DNA of 64,000 nucleotides from Geodermatophilus nigrescens (GCF_900129495.1 NZ_FQVX01000001.1:1302001-1366000); one strand, 5' to 3'; positions 53,108 through 62,581 are shown, numbered from the stretch's first letter. Program-made: numbers and translations. Notes: generated by a model not told the origin, from the sequence alone.

Positions 53108-53160
53108 CGAGCATCCGTGACCCCGGTCACCCGACCAACGGCCGTGCCATTGAGCGGCAC
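53108..53160 (-). promoter_or_regulatory. Upstream control region of the cupin gene
   Basis: Carries CGAGCATCCGTG-N5-GGTCACCC (53108-53132), matching the block before the FAD-monooxygenase operon, and CCATTGAGCGGCA (53147-53159) inside the dyad GTGCC-N7-GGCAC (53144-53160). Spacing between the two elements differs from the first copy by one base. Confidence 0.6.
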
Positions 53161-53175
53161 ACGTCGCTGTGGCTC

Positions 53176-53249
53176 CCGCGATCATGGAGCCGGCGTGAGG
53201 ACGCGCCGGCGCCCGCCGGGGTGTCGCCACCGCAGCTCCATGATCGCGG
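53176..53249. repeat. Long-arm intergenic inverted repeat
   Basis: CCGCGATCATGGAGC (53176-53190) and GCTCCATGATCGCGG (53235-53249) are perfect 15-bp inverted arms around 44 bp of GC-rich sequence that can fold further (GACGCGCCGGCG region). It sits between the IclR gene end and the cupin promoter. It looks like an intergenic repetitive palindrome and could also end IclR transcription. The 60 bp after it up to the IclR stop hold no gene. Confidence 0.6.
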
Positions 53250-53309
53250 AGGTACGGCCCGCGCGGCGGGACGGCGCGGCGGGGAGGGGTCGCAGCCTGA
53301 GGTGCTCGC

Positions 53310-54122
53310 TCAGCGGCCGGGACCGAGGGGGCGGCGTGCGCCCAGGCCGCGGGAGATCGCGCGGGCGGCGGTGCGCACCGCGGGCCCGAGCACCCGCGCA
53401 TCGGCGCCCTCCTGTGGCACGACCACCGAGACGGCGGCGGCGAGCCGGTCGGCGGCGTCGAACACCGGCGCGGCCACCGACACGATCGGCCGCGGCACCT
53501 TCCGGCGGAAGTGCGCCATGCCCTCGCGGCGGACGTCGGCCAGCGTCCGCCGCAGCGCCGCCTCCGACACCGGCGTGCGCTCCGGCTCGTGCAGCAGCGG
53601 CCGGGACAGGTACTCCTCCTGCACGTCGGCCTCGGCGTAGGCGAGCAGCACCAGGCCCACGCCCGTGGAGTGCAGCGGCAGCCGGCCGCCCACGCTGTAG
53701 AGCACCGGGATCGCCGCGTGCGCCGACAGCCGCTCGAGCAGCACGGCGTCCCCGCCCTCCCGGACGGCGAGCAGCACGTGCTGGCGGGTGACCTCCTCCA
53801 GGTCACCGAGGAACGGCATCGCCACCTGGCGCAGCCCGCGGGCCCGCGGGGCCAGCGAGGCGACCTCCCACAGCCGCAGGCCCACCGTGAACCGGCCCTC
53901 GGCGTCGCGCTCCAAGGCGCCCCACGCGACGAGCCGGCCGGCCAGCCGCAGCGCCGAGCTGGTCGGGATGCCGCTGCGCCGGGCCAGCTCGCCGAGGGTC
54001 AGCGACGGGTGGGCTGCGTCGAACGCGGACAGCAGCGCCAGCGCCCGGTCGACCACCGGATCGCCCTGCGGCGGGCGCTTGCCCCGCACCCGGGGCACGT
54101 CCCCGGGCGACGTCTCCGACAC
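53310..54122 (-). CDS. IclR-family transcriptional regulator
   Basis: 270 residues. N-terminal winged helix (about 22-85: VVDRALALLSAFDAAHPSLT, LARRSGIPTSSALRLAGRLV) and C-terminal IclR effector domain (about 90-262: LPLHSTGVGLVLLAYAE, ISVAAPVFDA-like IVSVAAPVFDAADRL). GTG start with GGGAGG upstream. Divergent from the ABC importer operon. IclR proteins commonly control aromatic and sugar-acid catabolism. A motif CCATTGGCCGGAA in the divergent region recurs upstream of the cupin and monooxygenase genes and may be its operator. Confidence 0.88.
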   Translation of the reverse strand: MSETSPGDVPRVRGKRPPQGDPVVDRALALLSAFDAAHPSLTLGELARRSGIPTSSALRLAGRLVAWGALERDAEGRFTVGLRLWEVASLAPRARGLRQVAMPFLGDLEEVTRQHVLLAVREGGDAVLLERLSAHAAIPVLYSVGGRLPLHSTGVGLVLLAYAEADVQEEYLSRPLLHEPERTPVSEAALRRTLADVRREGMAHFRRKVPRPIVSVAAPVFDAADRLAAAVSVVVPQEGADARVLGPAVRTAARAISRGLGARRPLGPGR

Positions 54123-54166
54123 CTGTCGGCCACCTCCCCGTCAGCTGAGGCGCGCACCACACTCGC

Positions 54167-54182
54167 GTGCCATTGGCCGGAA
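54167..54182. promoter_or_regulatory. Candidate IclR operator between iclR and the importer operon
   Basis: GTGCCATTGGCCGGAA contains CCATTGGCCGGAA (54170-54182), two mismatches from CCATTGACCGGCA at 51506 and three from CCATTGAGCGGCA at 53147. It lies 45 bp from the iclR start and about 125 bp before the binding-protein start. Confidence 0.5.
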
Positions 54183-54307
54183 TTGTGCCTGACGCCACAG
54201 GGGAGACGTCCGCATCGTCTTGGAGCAGTCGGGCGGAGCAGCCCGCACGGCCGCCGGTCGGCCGTCCAGACCCCTCGCGTCCGTCGAGGATGAGGAGCCA
54301 GGACACG

Positions 54308-55897
54308 ATGAATCGATTCACCACGCGGACCTCCCGGCAGACCCGGCCGGCGACCGTGCGGATCGGCGCCGCGGTGCTCGCGACGGCGACCGCGGCCACG
54401 CTCGCGGCCTGCGGCGGCAACGGCGGCGGCGGGGGTGGCGGCAGTCAGAGCGCCGACGGCACGCTCACCATCGCCTTCGACGCCGACGCCGCCCCGACCG
54501 GGTACGACCCGCTGCTGTACTCCCAGCGCCAGTTCGAGTTCTTCGCGTCGCTCTACGACTCGCTGTTCGTCACCCAGCCCGACGGGTCGGTGGAGCCGAG
54601 CCTGGTGACGGAGTTCTCCAACAACCCCGAAAACACCCAGACCACCCTCATCCTGCGCGAGGGCGTCACCTTCACCGACGGGTCCCCGCTGGACGCCGAG
54701 GTGGTCAAGGCCAACCTCGACCGGCGCAGCGACCCCGACCTGGAGGCGTACGGCTCCCTGGCGCCGGGCCAGGCGTCGGAGATCACCGACGTCACGGTCC
54801 AGGACCCCCGCACGGTCGTCATCACCTGGGCGCAGCCGCAGGCGACGCCCGAGCAGAACCTGGCCGACACGACCGGCGTCATCGTCGGGCCCACCGGCGT
54901 CGCCGACCCCTCCTCGCTGGAGACCACCCCGGACGGCTCGGGCGCCTACGTCCTCGACGAGGACGCGACCACCCGGGCGAGCACCTACACCGTGGTCAAG
55001 AACGACGACGCCTGGGCCGCCGACGAGTGGGTCTGGGACACCATCGAGTACGACGTCATCACCGACCCGCAGTCGCTGGCCAACGCGGTCGTCTCCGGCC
55101 AGGCCGACATCGCCACCCAGCTGGACCCCACCACGATCGACCTGGTCCAGTCCCGGCAGAGCACCGTGGACGTCGGCGGCACCATCGTCGGCTTCCCGGT
55201 GATCGACAAGCTGGGGAGCAGCAACCCGGCCTTCGGCAGCGAGCAGGTGCGCCAGGCCCTGCTGTTCGCCACCGACCGCGAGTCGCTGGTCAGCGACCTG
55301 CACGACGGCTCCCGACCGACGTCGCAGTTCTTCCCCGAGGACGCCCCGGGCTTCGACCCCGCCCTCGACGAGGAGTTCGCCTACGACCCCGACCGCGCCC
55401 GCGAGCTGCTGACCGAGGCCGGCTACCCGGACGGCATCGACGTCGACCTGACCGTGCTCGGCCAGCCGGACGAGGACGCCGTCGCCGTGCAGAGCCAGTG
55501 GGCCGAGGTCGGCATCCGGCTGAACTTCGTCACCGCGACCTCGACCGACCAGGTCTTCGCGGCCGTCCGCACCGACCCGGTGATCTTCGGGCCCTTCTCC
55601 GTGGGGTCCAACCCGGCCGGCTTCGTCGCGGGCGTCCTCTACGGCGGGTTCATGAACATGCAGCAGGCGCAGGAGCCCGACATCCAGTCGGCCCTCGGCG
55701 CCGCGCTCGGCGCGACCGGTGACGCGCAGCAGCAGGCGCTCACCGACCTGAACCGGGCCATCACCGAGCACGGCTGGTTCATCCCGGTCTACGAGGACGT
55801 CACCTACGCCGGCTACAACGCCGACTCGGTGAGCGAGCCCGCCTTCGCCGGGACGAACAACTACCTCGTGCTGTCGGCCGTCCAGCCGGCCAGCTGA
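54308..55897 (+). CDS. Solute-binding lipoprotein, family 5 (peptide/oligosaccharide type)
   Basis: 529-residue SBP_bac_5 protein. Signal peptide with lipobox TLAAC (Cys near residue 35), then a Gly-rich linker and the two-lobed binding domain (LREGVTFTDGSPLDAEVVKA, NPAFGSEQVRQALLFATDRE, AYDPDRARELLTEAGYPDG). The ATG at 54308 is preceded by GAGGAG; an ATG at 54290 is in frame. Family 5 transporters carry peptides, nickel or plant oligosaccharides. The rhamnosidases in the same operon argue for rhamnosylated plant glycosides. Confidence 0.88.
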   Translation: MNRFTTRTSRQTRPATVRIGAAVLATATAATLAACGGNGGGGGGGSQSADGTLTIAFDADAAPTGYDPLLYSQRQFEFFASLYDSLFVTQPDGSVEPSLVTEFSNNPENTQTTLILREGVTFTDGSPLDAEVVKANLDRRSDPDLEAYGSLAPGQASEITDVTVQDPRTVVITWAQPQATPEQNLADTTGVIVGPTGVADPSSLETTPDGSGAYVLDEDATTRASTYTVVKNDDAWAADEWVWDTIEYDVITDPQSLANAVVSGQADIATQLDPTTIDLVQSRQSTVDVGGTIVGFPVIDKLGSSNPAFGSEQVRQALLFATDRESLVSDLHDGSRPTSQFFPEDAPGFDPALDEEFAYDPDRARELLTEAGYPDGIDVDLTVLGQPDEDAVAVQSQWAEVGIRLNFVTATSTDQVFAAVRTDPVIFGPFSVGSNPAGFVAGVLYGGFMNMQQAQEPDIQSALGAALGATGDAQQQALTDLNRAITEHGWFIPVYEDVTYAGYNADSVSEPAFAGTNNYLVLSAVQPAS

Positions 55898-55972
55898 GGT
55901 CCCCGGCCGGTGGCCGCGGTCCCCGCCGCGGCCACCGGCCCCCTCCTCGACACCCCTGACACGAGGACCCAG

Positions 55973-56914
55973 ATGCTCGCCTACGTCGCCCGGCGACTCG
56001 CCCTGGCGGTCGGCACCCTCCTGGCCGCCGTCCTGATCACCTTCCTGCTCGTCCACGCCAGCGACAGCTCCCCGGGAGCGGTCCGGCTGGGCCCCGGCGC
56101 CACCGCGGAGGCGGTGGCCGCGGAGAACGAGGCCCTGGGCTGGAACCGCCCGCTGTACGCGCAGTTCCTCGACTACGTGGGCGCCCTGTTCCGCGGGGAC
56201 CTCGGCACCTCCCTGATCGACGGCCGCGACATCGCCGCGGACCTCGCCGACCGGCTGCCGGTCACCGCCTCCATCGCCTTCCTCGCCACCCTGCTGTCCG
56301 GTGTCGTCGGGGTGCTGCTCGGCGTGACCGCCGCGGTGCGCGGCGGCCGCCTGGGCAAGGGCATCACCACCGGCAGCGGCGTCGCCCTGTCGCTGCCGGC
56401 GTTCTGGGTCGGGATCCTGCTGGTCTACCTCATCTCCCTGCAGCTGGGCTGGCTCCCGGCGACCGGCTACGTCGACTTCTCCGCCGACCCGGCCGCGTGG
56501 CTGCAGAGCCTGCTGCTGCCGGTGCTCACCCTCACCGTCGGCGGCGCGGCGATCGTCGCCCGGACCGCCAACGCCGGCATGCGCGAGGCGCTGGCGCAGG
56601 AGCACGTCCGCACGCTGCGGGCGATGGGGACGCCGCCGTGGCGGATCCGCTACGTGCACGCGCTCCGCTACGCCAGCGTGCCGGTCGTCTCCACGCTCGG
56701 CATCCAGTTCATCGCGCTGTTCGGCGGCTCGGTGATCATCGAGAACCTCTTCGCCCTGCCGGGCCTCGGACAGGCCAGCCAGGCCGCCGCCACGGCGAGC
56801 GACTTCCCGGCCCTGGTGGGCGTGGTCGTCGTCGCCACCGCTGTCGTCGTCGTCATCAACCTGCTGCTGGACCTGCTGGTCGCGGCGCTGGACCCGAAGG
56901 TGCGTGCGGCATGA
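55973..56914 (+). CDS. ABC permease DppB type
   Basis: 313-residue inner-membrane permease with about six helices. Starts MLAYVARRLALAVGTLLAAV, has the conserved GDLGTSL, and the binding-protein-dependent signature EHVRTLRAMGTPPWRIRYVH (EAA loop). ATG after GAGGA. It overlaps the next gene by 4 bp (ATGA). Confidence 0.9.
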   Translation: MLAYVARRLALAVGTLLAAVLITFLLVHASDSSPGAVRLGPGATAEAVAAENEALGWNRPLYAQFLDYVGALFRGDLGTSLIDGRDIAADLADRLPVTASIAFLATLLSGVVGVLLGVTAAVRGGRLGKGITTGSGVALSLPAFWVGILLVYLISLQLGWLPATGYVDFSADPAAWLQSLLLPVLTLTVGGAAIVARTANAGMREALAQEHVRTLRAMGTPPWRIRYVHALRYASVPVVSTLGIQFIALFGGSVIIENLFALPGLGQASQAAATASDFPALVGVVVVATAVVVVINLLLDLLVAALDPKVRAA

Positions 56915-58923
56915 GCGTGCTGCCCCTCCCTGGCGCCGAGGCCGCGGCCGACGAGGTCGCCACCGAGCCCGTCCCGCAGGCCCGCCGCCGACGCGGCCTG
57001 CCCGGCTTCCTGCGCCGCCCCGGCGGGGTCTTCGGCGCCGGCTGGCTGGTCCTCGTCGTGGTCGCCTCGCTCAGCGCGCCGCTGTGGCGGCCCTACGAGC
57101 CGGGGCAGCAGGACACCGCGAACCGGCTCGCGCTGCCATCGGCCGAGCACTGGCTGGGCACCGACCCGCTGGGCCGCGACCTGCTCAGCCGGATCTTCAC
57201 CGCCGGCGCGCTGCCGCTGCTGGCGTCGGCGCTGATGCTCGTCGTCGCCTTCGGCATCGGCCTGCCACTGGCTCTGGTGGCCGCCGAGCGCGGCCGCCGC
57301 GTCGAGCGGGTCATCAGCCGGGCCACCGAGGTGTTCCTCGCGCTGCCGGCGACGATCCTGCTGCTCGCCGTCATCGGCGTGATCGGCAACCGGCTCTACC
57401 CGGTCATGGCGGTCATGGGCGTGCTCATCTCGGCCGCCGTCTACCGGGTGCTGCTCGGCGTGGCCCAGTCGGTGCGCCAGCGCCTCTACGTCGACGCCGC
57501 CCGCGTGAACGGCCTCGGCTCGCTGCGGGTCAACCTCGTGCACGTGCTGCCGTCGATGGCCACGGTGGTCGCCGTGCAGGCCGCGCAGCTGTTCGGCATC
57601 GGCCTGCTGGTCGTGGCGGGACTGGCGTTCCTCGGCTTCGGTCCGGGGGAGCCGGAGCCGAGCTGGGGCTTCATGATCCAGGACGCCTCGGGCTACATCT
57701 ACAACGCGCCGTGGCTCATGGTGCCCACCGGCCTGGTGCTGGCGCTGACCGTCGTCGCGGCCAACGAGCTCGCCGACGCCCTCGCCGGCCGGGCCGCCGC
57801 ACCGACCGTGCGGCGCCGCCGCCGGCCGCTGCGCCGGGCCGTGCAGGCGGTCACCCCGGCGACCCCGGCCGACCCCGAGGCGGTGCTCGAGGTCCGCGAC
57901 CTCACCGTCTCCGTCGACGACGGCCCCGACCTGGTCACCGGTGTCTCCTTCTCCCTGCGGCAGGGGCAGGTGCTCGGCCTGGTCGGCGAGTCCGGCTGCG
58001 GCAAGACGATGACCGCGCGCTCGCTCCTGGGCCTGCTGCCCGACGGCGTGGCGGTGACCGGGGGCTCGATCCGCTGGCAGGGCCGGGAGCTGGCCGGGCT
58101 GACCGAGCGGGAGATCGACCGGGTGCGCGGCCGCGAGATCGCGATGATCTCCCAGGAGCCGATGGTGGCGCTGGACCCGATGTTCTCGATCGCCACCCAG
58201 CTCGTCGGGCCGATCCGCCGCTTCCGCGGGGTGGGCCGGAAGCAAGCGAGACGGATCGCCGCGGAGCTGCTGCGCAACGTCGGCATCGTCGACGCGCAGC
58301 GGGTCCTGAGGAGCCACCCGCACCAGCTCTCGGGCGGCATGGCGCAGCGGGTCTGCATCGCGCTGGCGCTCACCGGCGAGCCGCGGCTGCTGGTCGCCGA
58401 CGAGCCCACGACGGCGCTCGACGTCACCGTGCAGGCGGAGATCCTGTCGCTGCTGCGGGCGCTGGTGCGCGACACCGGTCTGTCGGTGGTCCTGGTCAGC
58501 CACGACCTCGGCGTCGTCGCCGACATCTGCGACACGGTCGCCGTCATGTACGCCGGCGAGGTCGTGGAGTCCGGGACCGCCGCCGCCGTGCTCGACGCCC
58601 CCGCGCACCCGTACACGATGGCCCTGCTGGGGGCGAACCCGCACGTGCCCGAGGGCGAGCCGGTCCCCGAGCGGCTGGCCTCGATCGCGGGCACGGTCCC
58701 GCCGCCGGGTTCCTGGCCGGCCGGCTGCCGGTTCGCCAGCCGCTGCCGCTTCGCGGAGGAGCGCTGCACCGCCCCGTTCCCGGCACTGCCCGCGCACGAC
58801 ACCGGGTCGGTGCTCTGCATCCGGGTCGACGAGCTGTCCCGCGAGCACGCCACCTGGGAGCCGGAGTCCGCCGGCGACGAGACCCACGTCCAGCCCACCC
58901 CGACCGCCGGAGTCCCCGCATGA
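56911..58923 (+). CDS. Fused ABC permease (DppC) and ATPase (DppD)
   Basis: 670 residues in one open frame. Residues about 1-300 form a DppC permease (GTDPLGRDLLSRIFTAGALP, YVDAARVNGLGSLRVNLVHV EAA loop). Residues about 325-640 form an ATPase: Walker A GESGCGKT at 359-366, SQEPMVALDPMF (Q loop), signature HQLSGGMAQRV, Walker B LLVADEPTTALD, and the C-terminal oligopeptide-transporter zinc-type cluster CRFASRCRFAEERC. No frameshift is needed. Such DppC-D fusions occur in several actinobacterial importers. ATGA overlaps on both sides. Confidence 0.9.
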   Translation: MSVLPLPGAEAAADEVATEPVPQARRRRGLPGFLRRPGGVFGAGWLVLVVVASLSAPLWRPYEPGQQDTANRLALPSAEHWLGTDPLGRDLLSRIFTAGALPLLASALMLVVAFGIGLPLALVAAERGRRVERVISRATEVFLALPATILLLAVIGVIGNRLYPVMAVMGVLISAAVYRVLLGVAQSVRQRLYVDAARVNGLGSLRVNLVHVLPSMATVVAVQAAQLFGIGLLVVAGLAFLGFGPGEPEPSWGFMIQDASGYIYNAPWLMVPTGLVLALTVVAANELADALAGRAAAPTVRRRRRPLRRAVQAVTPATPADPEAVLEVRDLTVSVDDGPDLVTGVSFSLRQGQVLGLVGESGCGKTMTARSLLGLLPDGVAVTGGSIRWQGRELAGLTEREIDRVRGREIAMISQEPMVALDPMFSIATQLVGPIRRFRGVGRKQARRIAAELLRNVGIVDAQRVLRSHPHQLSGGMAQRVCIALALTGEPRLLVADEPTTALDVTVQAEILSLLRALVRDTGLSVVLVSHDLGVVADICDTVAVMYAGEVVESGTAAAVLDAPAHPYTMALLGANPHVPEGEPVPERLASIAGTVPPPGSWPAGCRFASRCRFAEERCTAPFPALPAHDTGSVLCIRVDELSREHATWEPESAGDETHVQPTPTAGVPA

Positions 58924-59936
58924 CCGCCCCCGCCACGGCCGCGCCCGCCGCGGCCACCACCACCCCTGCGCTGGAGATCCGCGACCTCGTCGTCCGCTAC
59001 GGCTCGGGCCGCAGGGCGCGGCAGGCGCCGCCGGCGATCGACCGGGTCAGCTTCGACATCGCCCCCGGCGAGACCGTCGGCCTGGTCGGCGAGTCCGGCT
59101 CGGGCAAGTCGACGATCGGCAAGGCCGTGCTCGGCCTGCAGCCGGCCGCCGGCGGCACGATCCGGGTCAACGGCACGGACGTCACCGCGATGTCGCTCAA
59201 GCAGCGCAGCCGCCAGGTCGCCGACCTGCGCGTCGTCTTCCAGGACCCGTACTCCTCGCTCAACCCGGCGCGCACCATCGGCCAGACGCTCGCCGAGCCG
59301 CTCCGGCTCATGGGCGTGCGGGGCCCGGAGGCGGCGGCGCGGGCGCGCAGCGGCCTGGAGTCCGTCGGCCTGCCCGGCGACGCCGTCGACCGCTACCCGG
59401 CGCAGTTCTCCGGCGGCCAGCGGCAGCGCATCGCCATCGCGCGGGCGCTGGTGTGCGACCCGAGGGTCGTCGTCCTCGACGAGCCGGTCAGCGCGCTGGA
59501 CCTCTCCACCCAGGCGCAGGTGCTCAACCTGCTCGCCGACCTGCGTGACCAGCACGGCCTGGCGTTCCTGTTCATCGCCCACGACCTCGGCGTCGTCCGG
59601 TTCCTCTCCCAGCGGACCGTGGTGCTCTACCGCGGGCAGGTGATGGAGACCGGGCCGGTGGAGGCGGTCAGCAGCGCGCCGCGCCACCCGTACACCGTGG
59701 CGCTGACCGCCGCCGCGCCGGTGCCGCGTCCCGCCGAGCAGGCGGCCCGCCGGGCGGCCCGCGAGGCCGCCGGCTTCGGCACCGCCGGCGTCGCCCAGCC
59801 GTCGGCCACCGGCTGCCCGTTCGTGCCGCGCTGCCCGCTGGCCACCGACGTGTGCGGGACCGAGCGGCCCGCGCTGCGGCTGGTCGAGGGCACCGAGGCG
59901 GCCTGCCACCACGCCGACCGGGTCCCCGCCCTGTGA
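58920..59936 (+). CDS. ABC ATPase DppF type
   Basis: 338-residue second ATPase of the importer. Walker A GESGSGKST, Q loop VFQDPYSSLNP, signature QFSGGQRQRI, Walker B VVVLDEPVSALD and the C-terminal CPFVPRCPLATDVC cluster, all normal for DppF. ATGA overlap with the fused gene and GTGA overlap with the rhamnosidase gene show co-translation of uptake and hydrolysis. Confidence 0.9.
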   Translation: MTAPATAAPAAATTTPALEIRDLVVRYGSGRRARQAPPAIDRVSFDIAPGETVGLVGESGSGKSTIGKAVLGLQPAAGGTIRVNGTDVTAMSLKQRSRQVADLRVVFQDPYSSLNPARTIGQTLAEPLRLMGVRGPEAAARARSGLESVGLPGDAVDRYPAQFSGGQRQRIAIARALVCDPRVVVLDEPVSALDLSTQAQVLNLLADLRDQHGLAFLFIAHDLGVVRFLSQRTVVLYRGQVMETGPVEAVSSAPRHPYTVALTAAAPVPRPAEQAARRAAREAAGFGTAGVAQPSATGCPFVPRCPLATDVCGTERPALRLVEGTEAACHHADRVPAL

Positions 59937-62581
59937 CGGGTGCGGCACCGCACGGCCTGCGCGTCGAGCACCTCGACGAGCCGCTCGGCCTCGGCACGAC
60001 GTCGCCGCGCCTGTCCTGGCGGCTCCCCGACGGCGCCCGGGAGCAGCACGCGTACCGGCTGACCACCGACGACGGCTGGGACTCCGGCTGGGTGGAGGAC
60101 GAGGAGCACGTCCTGGTCCCGTGGCCCGGCCCGGCGCTGTCCTCCGCGCAGCGGGTCGCCTGGCGGGTGCGGGTGCGCACCGACCTCGGCGCGAGCCCGG
60201 AGTCGGTCCCGGCGTGGTTCGAGACCGGACTGCTGCACGCCACCGACTGGTCGGCCGACTGGATCGAGCCGGGCACCATGCCGGCCGGCCCGGCGGGGGA
60301 GCGGGCGGCCGCCCTGCTGCGGTGGGAGTTCGACGCGGACCGGCCGGTCACCTCCGCCCGGCTGTACGCCACCGCGCAGGGGCTCTACGAGGCGTTCCTC
60401 GACGGCGCGCGCATCGGCGACGCCGAGCTGACCCCGGGCTACACCCAGTACGACCGGCGGCTGCAGGTGCAGACGCTGGACCCCGGCCCGGTCGCGCCCG
60501 GGCGGCACGCGCTGGCCGTCGTCCTCGCCGACGGCTGGTTCCGCGGGCAGACCGGCGTCACGCGCTCGGCCGACCAGTGGGGCGACCGCGTCGCGTTCCT
60601 CGCGCAGCTGCACCTCACCCACGACGACGGCACCGTCACCGTGCTCGGCACCGGCCCGGGCTGGCGCAGCGCGACCGGCCACGTCACCGCCGCCGACCTC
60701 ATCGCCGGCGAGCGGTGGGACCTCACGCGGCTGCCGCGCGGCTGGGACGCCCCCGGCTTCGACGACGCCGCGTGGGAGCCGGTCACCGTGGCCGAGCACG
60801 GCTCCGGCGGGCTGGTCGACAGCCCGGCCCCGCCGGTGCGCCGGGTGGAGGAGATCGTCCCGGTCTCGATGACCCGGCTGCCGTCCGGCGTCCAGGTCGC
60901 CGACCTCGGTCAGAACGTCAACGGCTGGGTGCGGCTGACCGACCTCGGCCCCGCCGGCACCACGCTCACGCTCACCCACGGCGAGTGGCTCGGCCCCGAC
61001 GGCGACGTCACGGTCGAGCACCTGCGGCCCGACCTGCCGTTCCTGCCGCACCCGCTGCCGGCCGGCCAGGTCGACGTCGTGGTCTCCGCCGGGGCGCCCG
61101 GCGAGGTGTTCGAGCCGCGCCGCACCACCCACGGGTTCCGGTACGTGCGGATCGAGGGCCATCCGCGCGACCTCACGCCCGACGACCTGCGCGGCGTCGT
61201 GGTGCACACCGACCTGCGCCGCACCGGCACGTTCGCCTGCAGCGACGCCCGGGTGGACGCCCTCCACGAGGCGGCCGTGTGGAGCTTCCGCGGCAACGCC
61301 TGCGACATCCCGACCGACTGCCCGCACCGCGAGCGGCACGGCTGGACCGGCGACTGGCAGCTGTTCGTGCCGACGGCCGCGTTCCTCTACGACGTCGCCG
61401 GGTTCTCCACCAAGTGGCTGCGCGACGTGGTGGCCGACCAGTGGCCCGACGGCACGGTCGCCAACGTCAGCCCCTGCCCGCGCGGAGAGGGGCGGGAGAG
61501 CCCGGTGTCGTTCCTCAACGGCTCGGCCGGGTGGGGCGACGCGGTCGTCGTCGTGCCGTGGCAGCTGTACCGCGCCTACGGGGACACCCGCGTGCTCGAG
61601 GAGACCTGGCCGGCGATGGTGCGCTGGCTGGACCGGGCGGAGCGGATGGCGCGCGAGCAGCGGCACCCCGACCGCGCGGCCCGGCGGCCGGAGCCCGCGC
61701 CGCACGAGCGGTGGCTGTGGGACACCGGCTTCCACTGGGGCGAGTGGCTCGTCCCCGGCGAGGAGGTGGGTGACTTCGGCGCGTTCGTCGCCGCCGACGA
61801 GGGCGTCGTCGCCACCGCCTGGTTCGCGCACAGCGCGGGGCTGCTGGCGGAGATCGCCGCCGTGCTCGGCCGCGACGACGACGCCGCCCGCTACGCCGAA
61901 CTCGCCGCGCGGGTGCGCGCCGCCTGGCAGGCCGAGTACCTCGACGGCGACGGGCGGCTGGTCAGCGACACCCAGGCCGACCACGTGCGCGCGCTCGCCT
62001 TCGGCCTGGTGCCCGGGGAGCTGCGGCCCGCCGTCGCCGAGCGGCTGGTAGAGCTGGTGCGCGAGGCGGGCACCCACCTGGGCACCGGCTTCCTGGCGAC
62101 GCCGTACCTGCTGCCCGTGCTGGCCGACGCCGGGCACCTCGACGTCGCCTACGAGCTGCTGCTGCAGGACACCGAGCCCGGCTGGCTGGTGATGGTCGAC
62201 CGCGGCTCGACGACGGTGTGGGAGCACTGGGACGGCGTGGACGCCGAGGGCAGGCCGCGCGACTCGCTCAACCACTACTCGAAGGGCGCGGTCGTCTCCT
62301 TCCTGCACCGGTACACCGCGGGCATCGAGCCGCTGGAGCCCGCGTACCGCCGGTTCCGCGTCCGGCCCCGGCCCGGCGGCGGCCTCACCTCCGCCGTGGC
62401 CACCCACGAGTCCCCGTACGGCCGGATCGCCTCGTCCTGGCGAGTCGACGGCGACCGCTTCGCGCTGACCGTCGAGGTCCCCGCCGGCACGCAGGCCGAG
62501 GTGGTGCTGCCCGACGGCACCGCGACGACGGCCGGCCCCGGCACCCACACGTTCCCGAGCGCCCTGGAGGACGCCGCATGA
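59933..62581 (+). CDS. GH78 alpha-L-rhamnosidase
   Basis: 882-residue GH78 enzyme that removes terminal alpha-L-rhamnose from plant glycosides. An N-terminal beta-sandwich (about 1-320, GGTTSPRLSWRL-like LGTTSPRLSWRL) precedes the (alpha/alpha)6 catalytic barrel with DIPTDCPHRERHGWTGDWQ (acid Glu467) and TTVWEHWDG (base Glu764), then a C-terminal beta domain. No signal peptide, so it is cytoplasmic and acts after import. GTG start overlaps the ATPase stop. A second, related GH78 gene follows two genes later. Confidence 0.92.
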   Translation: MTGAAPHGLRVEHLDEPLGLGTTSPRLSWRLPDGAREQHAYRLTTDDGWDSGWVEDEEHVLVPWPGPALSSAQRVAWRVRVRTDLGASPESVPAWFETGLLHATDWSADWIEPGTMPAGPAGERAAALLRWEFDADRPVTSARLYATAQGLYEAFLDGARIGDAELTPGYTQYDRRLQVQTLDPGPVAPGRHALAVVLADGWFRGQTGVTRSADQWGDRVAFLAQLHLTHDDGTVTVLGTGPGWRSATGHVTAADLIAGERWDLTRLPRGWDAPGFDDAAWEPVTVAEHGSGGLVDSPAPPVRRVEEIVPVSMTRLPSGVQVADLGQNVNGWVRLTDLGPAGTTLTLTHGEWLGPDGDVTVEHLRPDLPFLPHPLPAGQVDVVVSAGAPGEVFEPRRTTHGFRYVRIEGHPRDLTPDDLRGVVVHTDLRRTGTFACSDARVDALHEAAVWSFRGNACDIPTDCPHRERHGWTGDWQLFVPTAAFLYDVAGFSTKWLRDVVADQWPDGTVANVSPCPRGEGRESPVSFLNGSAGWGDAVVVVPWQLYRAYGDTRVLEETWPAMVRWLDRAERMAREQRHPDRAARRPEPAPHERWLWDTGFHWGEWLVPGEEVGDFGAFVAADEGVVATAWFAHSAGLLAEIAAVLGRDDDAARYAELAARVRAAWQAEYLDGDGRLVSDTQADHVRALAFGLVPGELRPAVAERLVELVREAGTHLGTGFLATPYLLPVLADAGHLDVAYELLLQDTEPGWLVMVDRGSTTVWEHWDGVDAEGRPRDSLNHYSKGAVVSFLHRYTAGIEPLEPAYRRFRVRPRPGGGLTSAVATHESPYGRIASSWRVDGDRFALTVEVPAGTQAEVVLPDGTATTAGPGTHTFPSALEDAA

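Noticed and set aside
54123..54307. A second small gene in the iclR-importer gap
   Set aside because: Frames there are short, lack ribosome sites and overlap the binding-protein leader; the region fits a divergent promoter.
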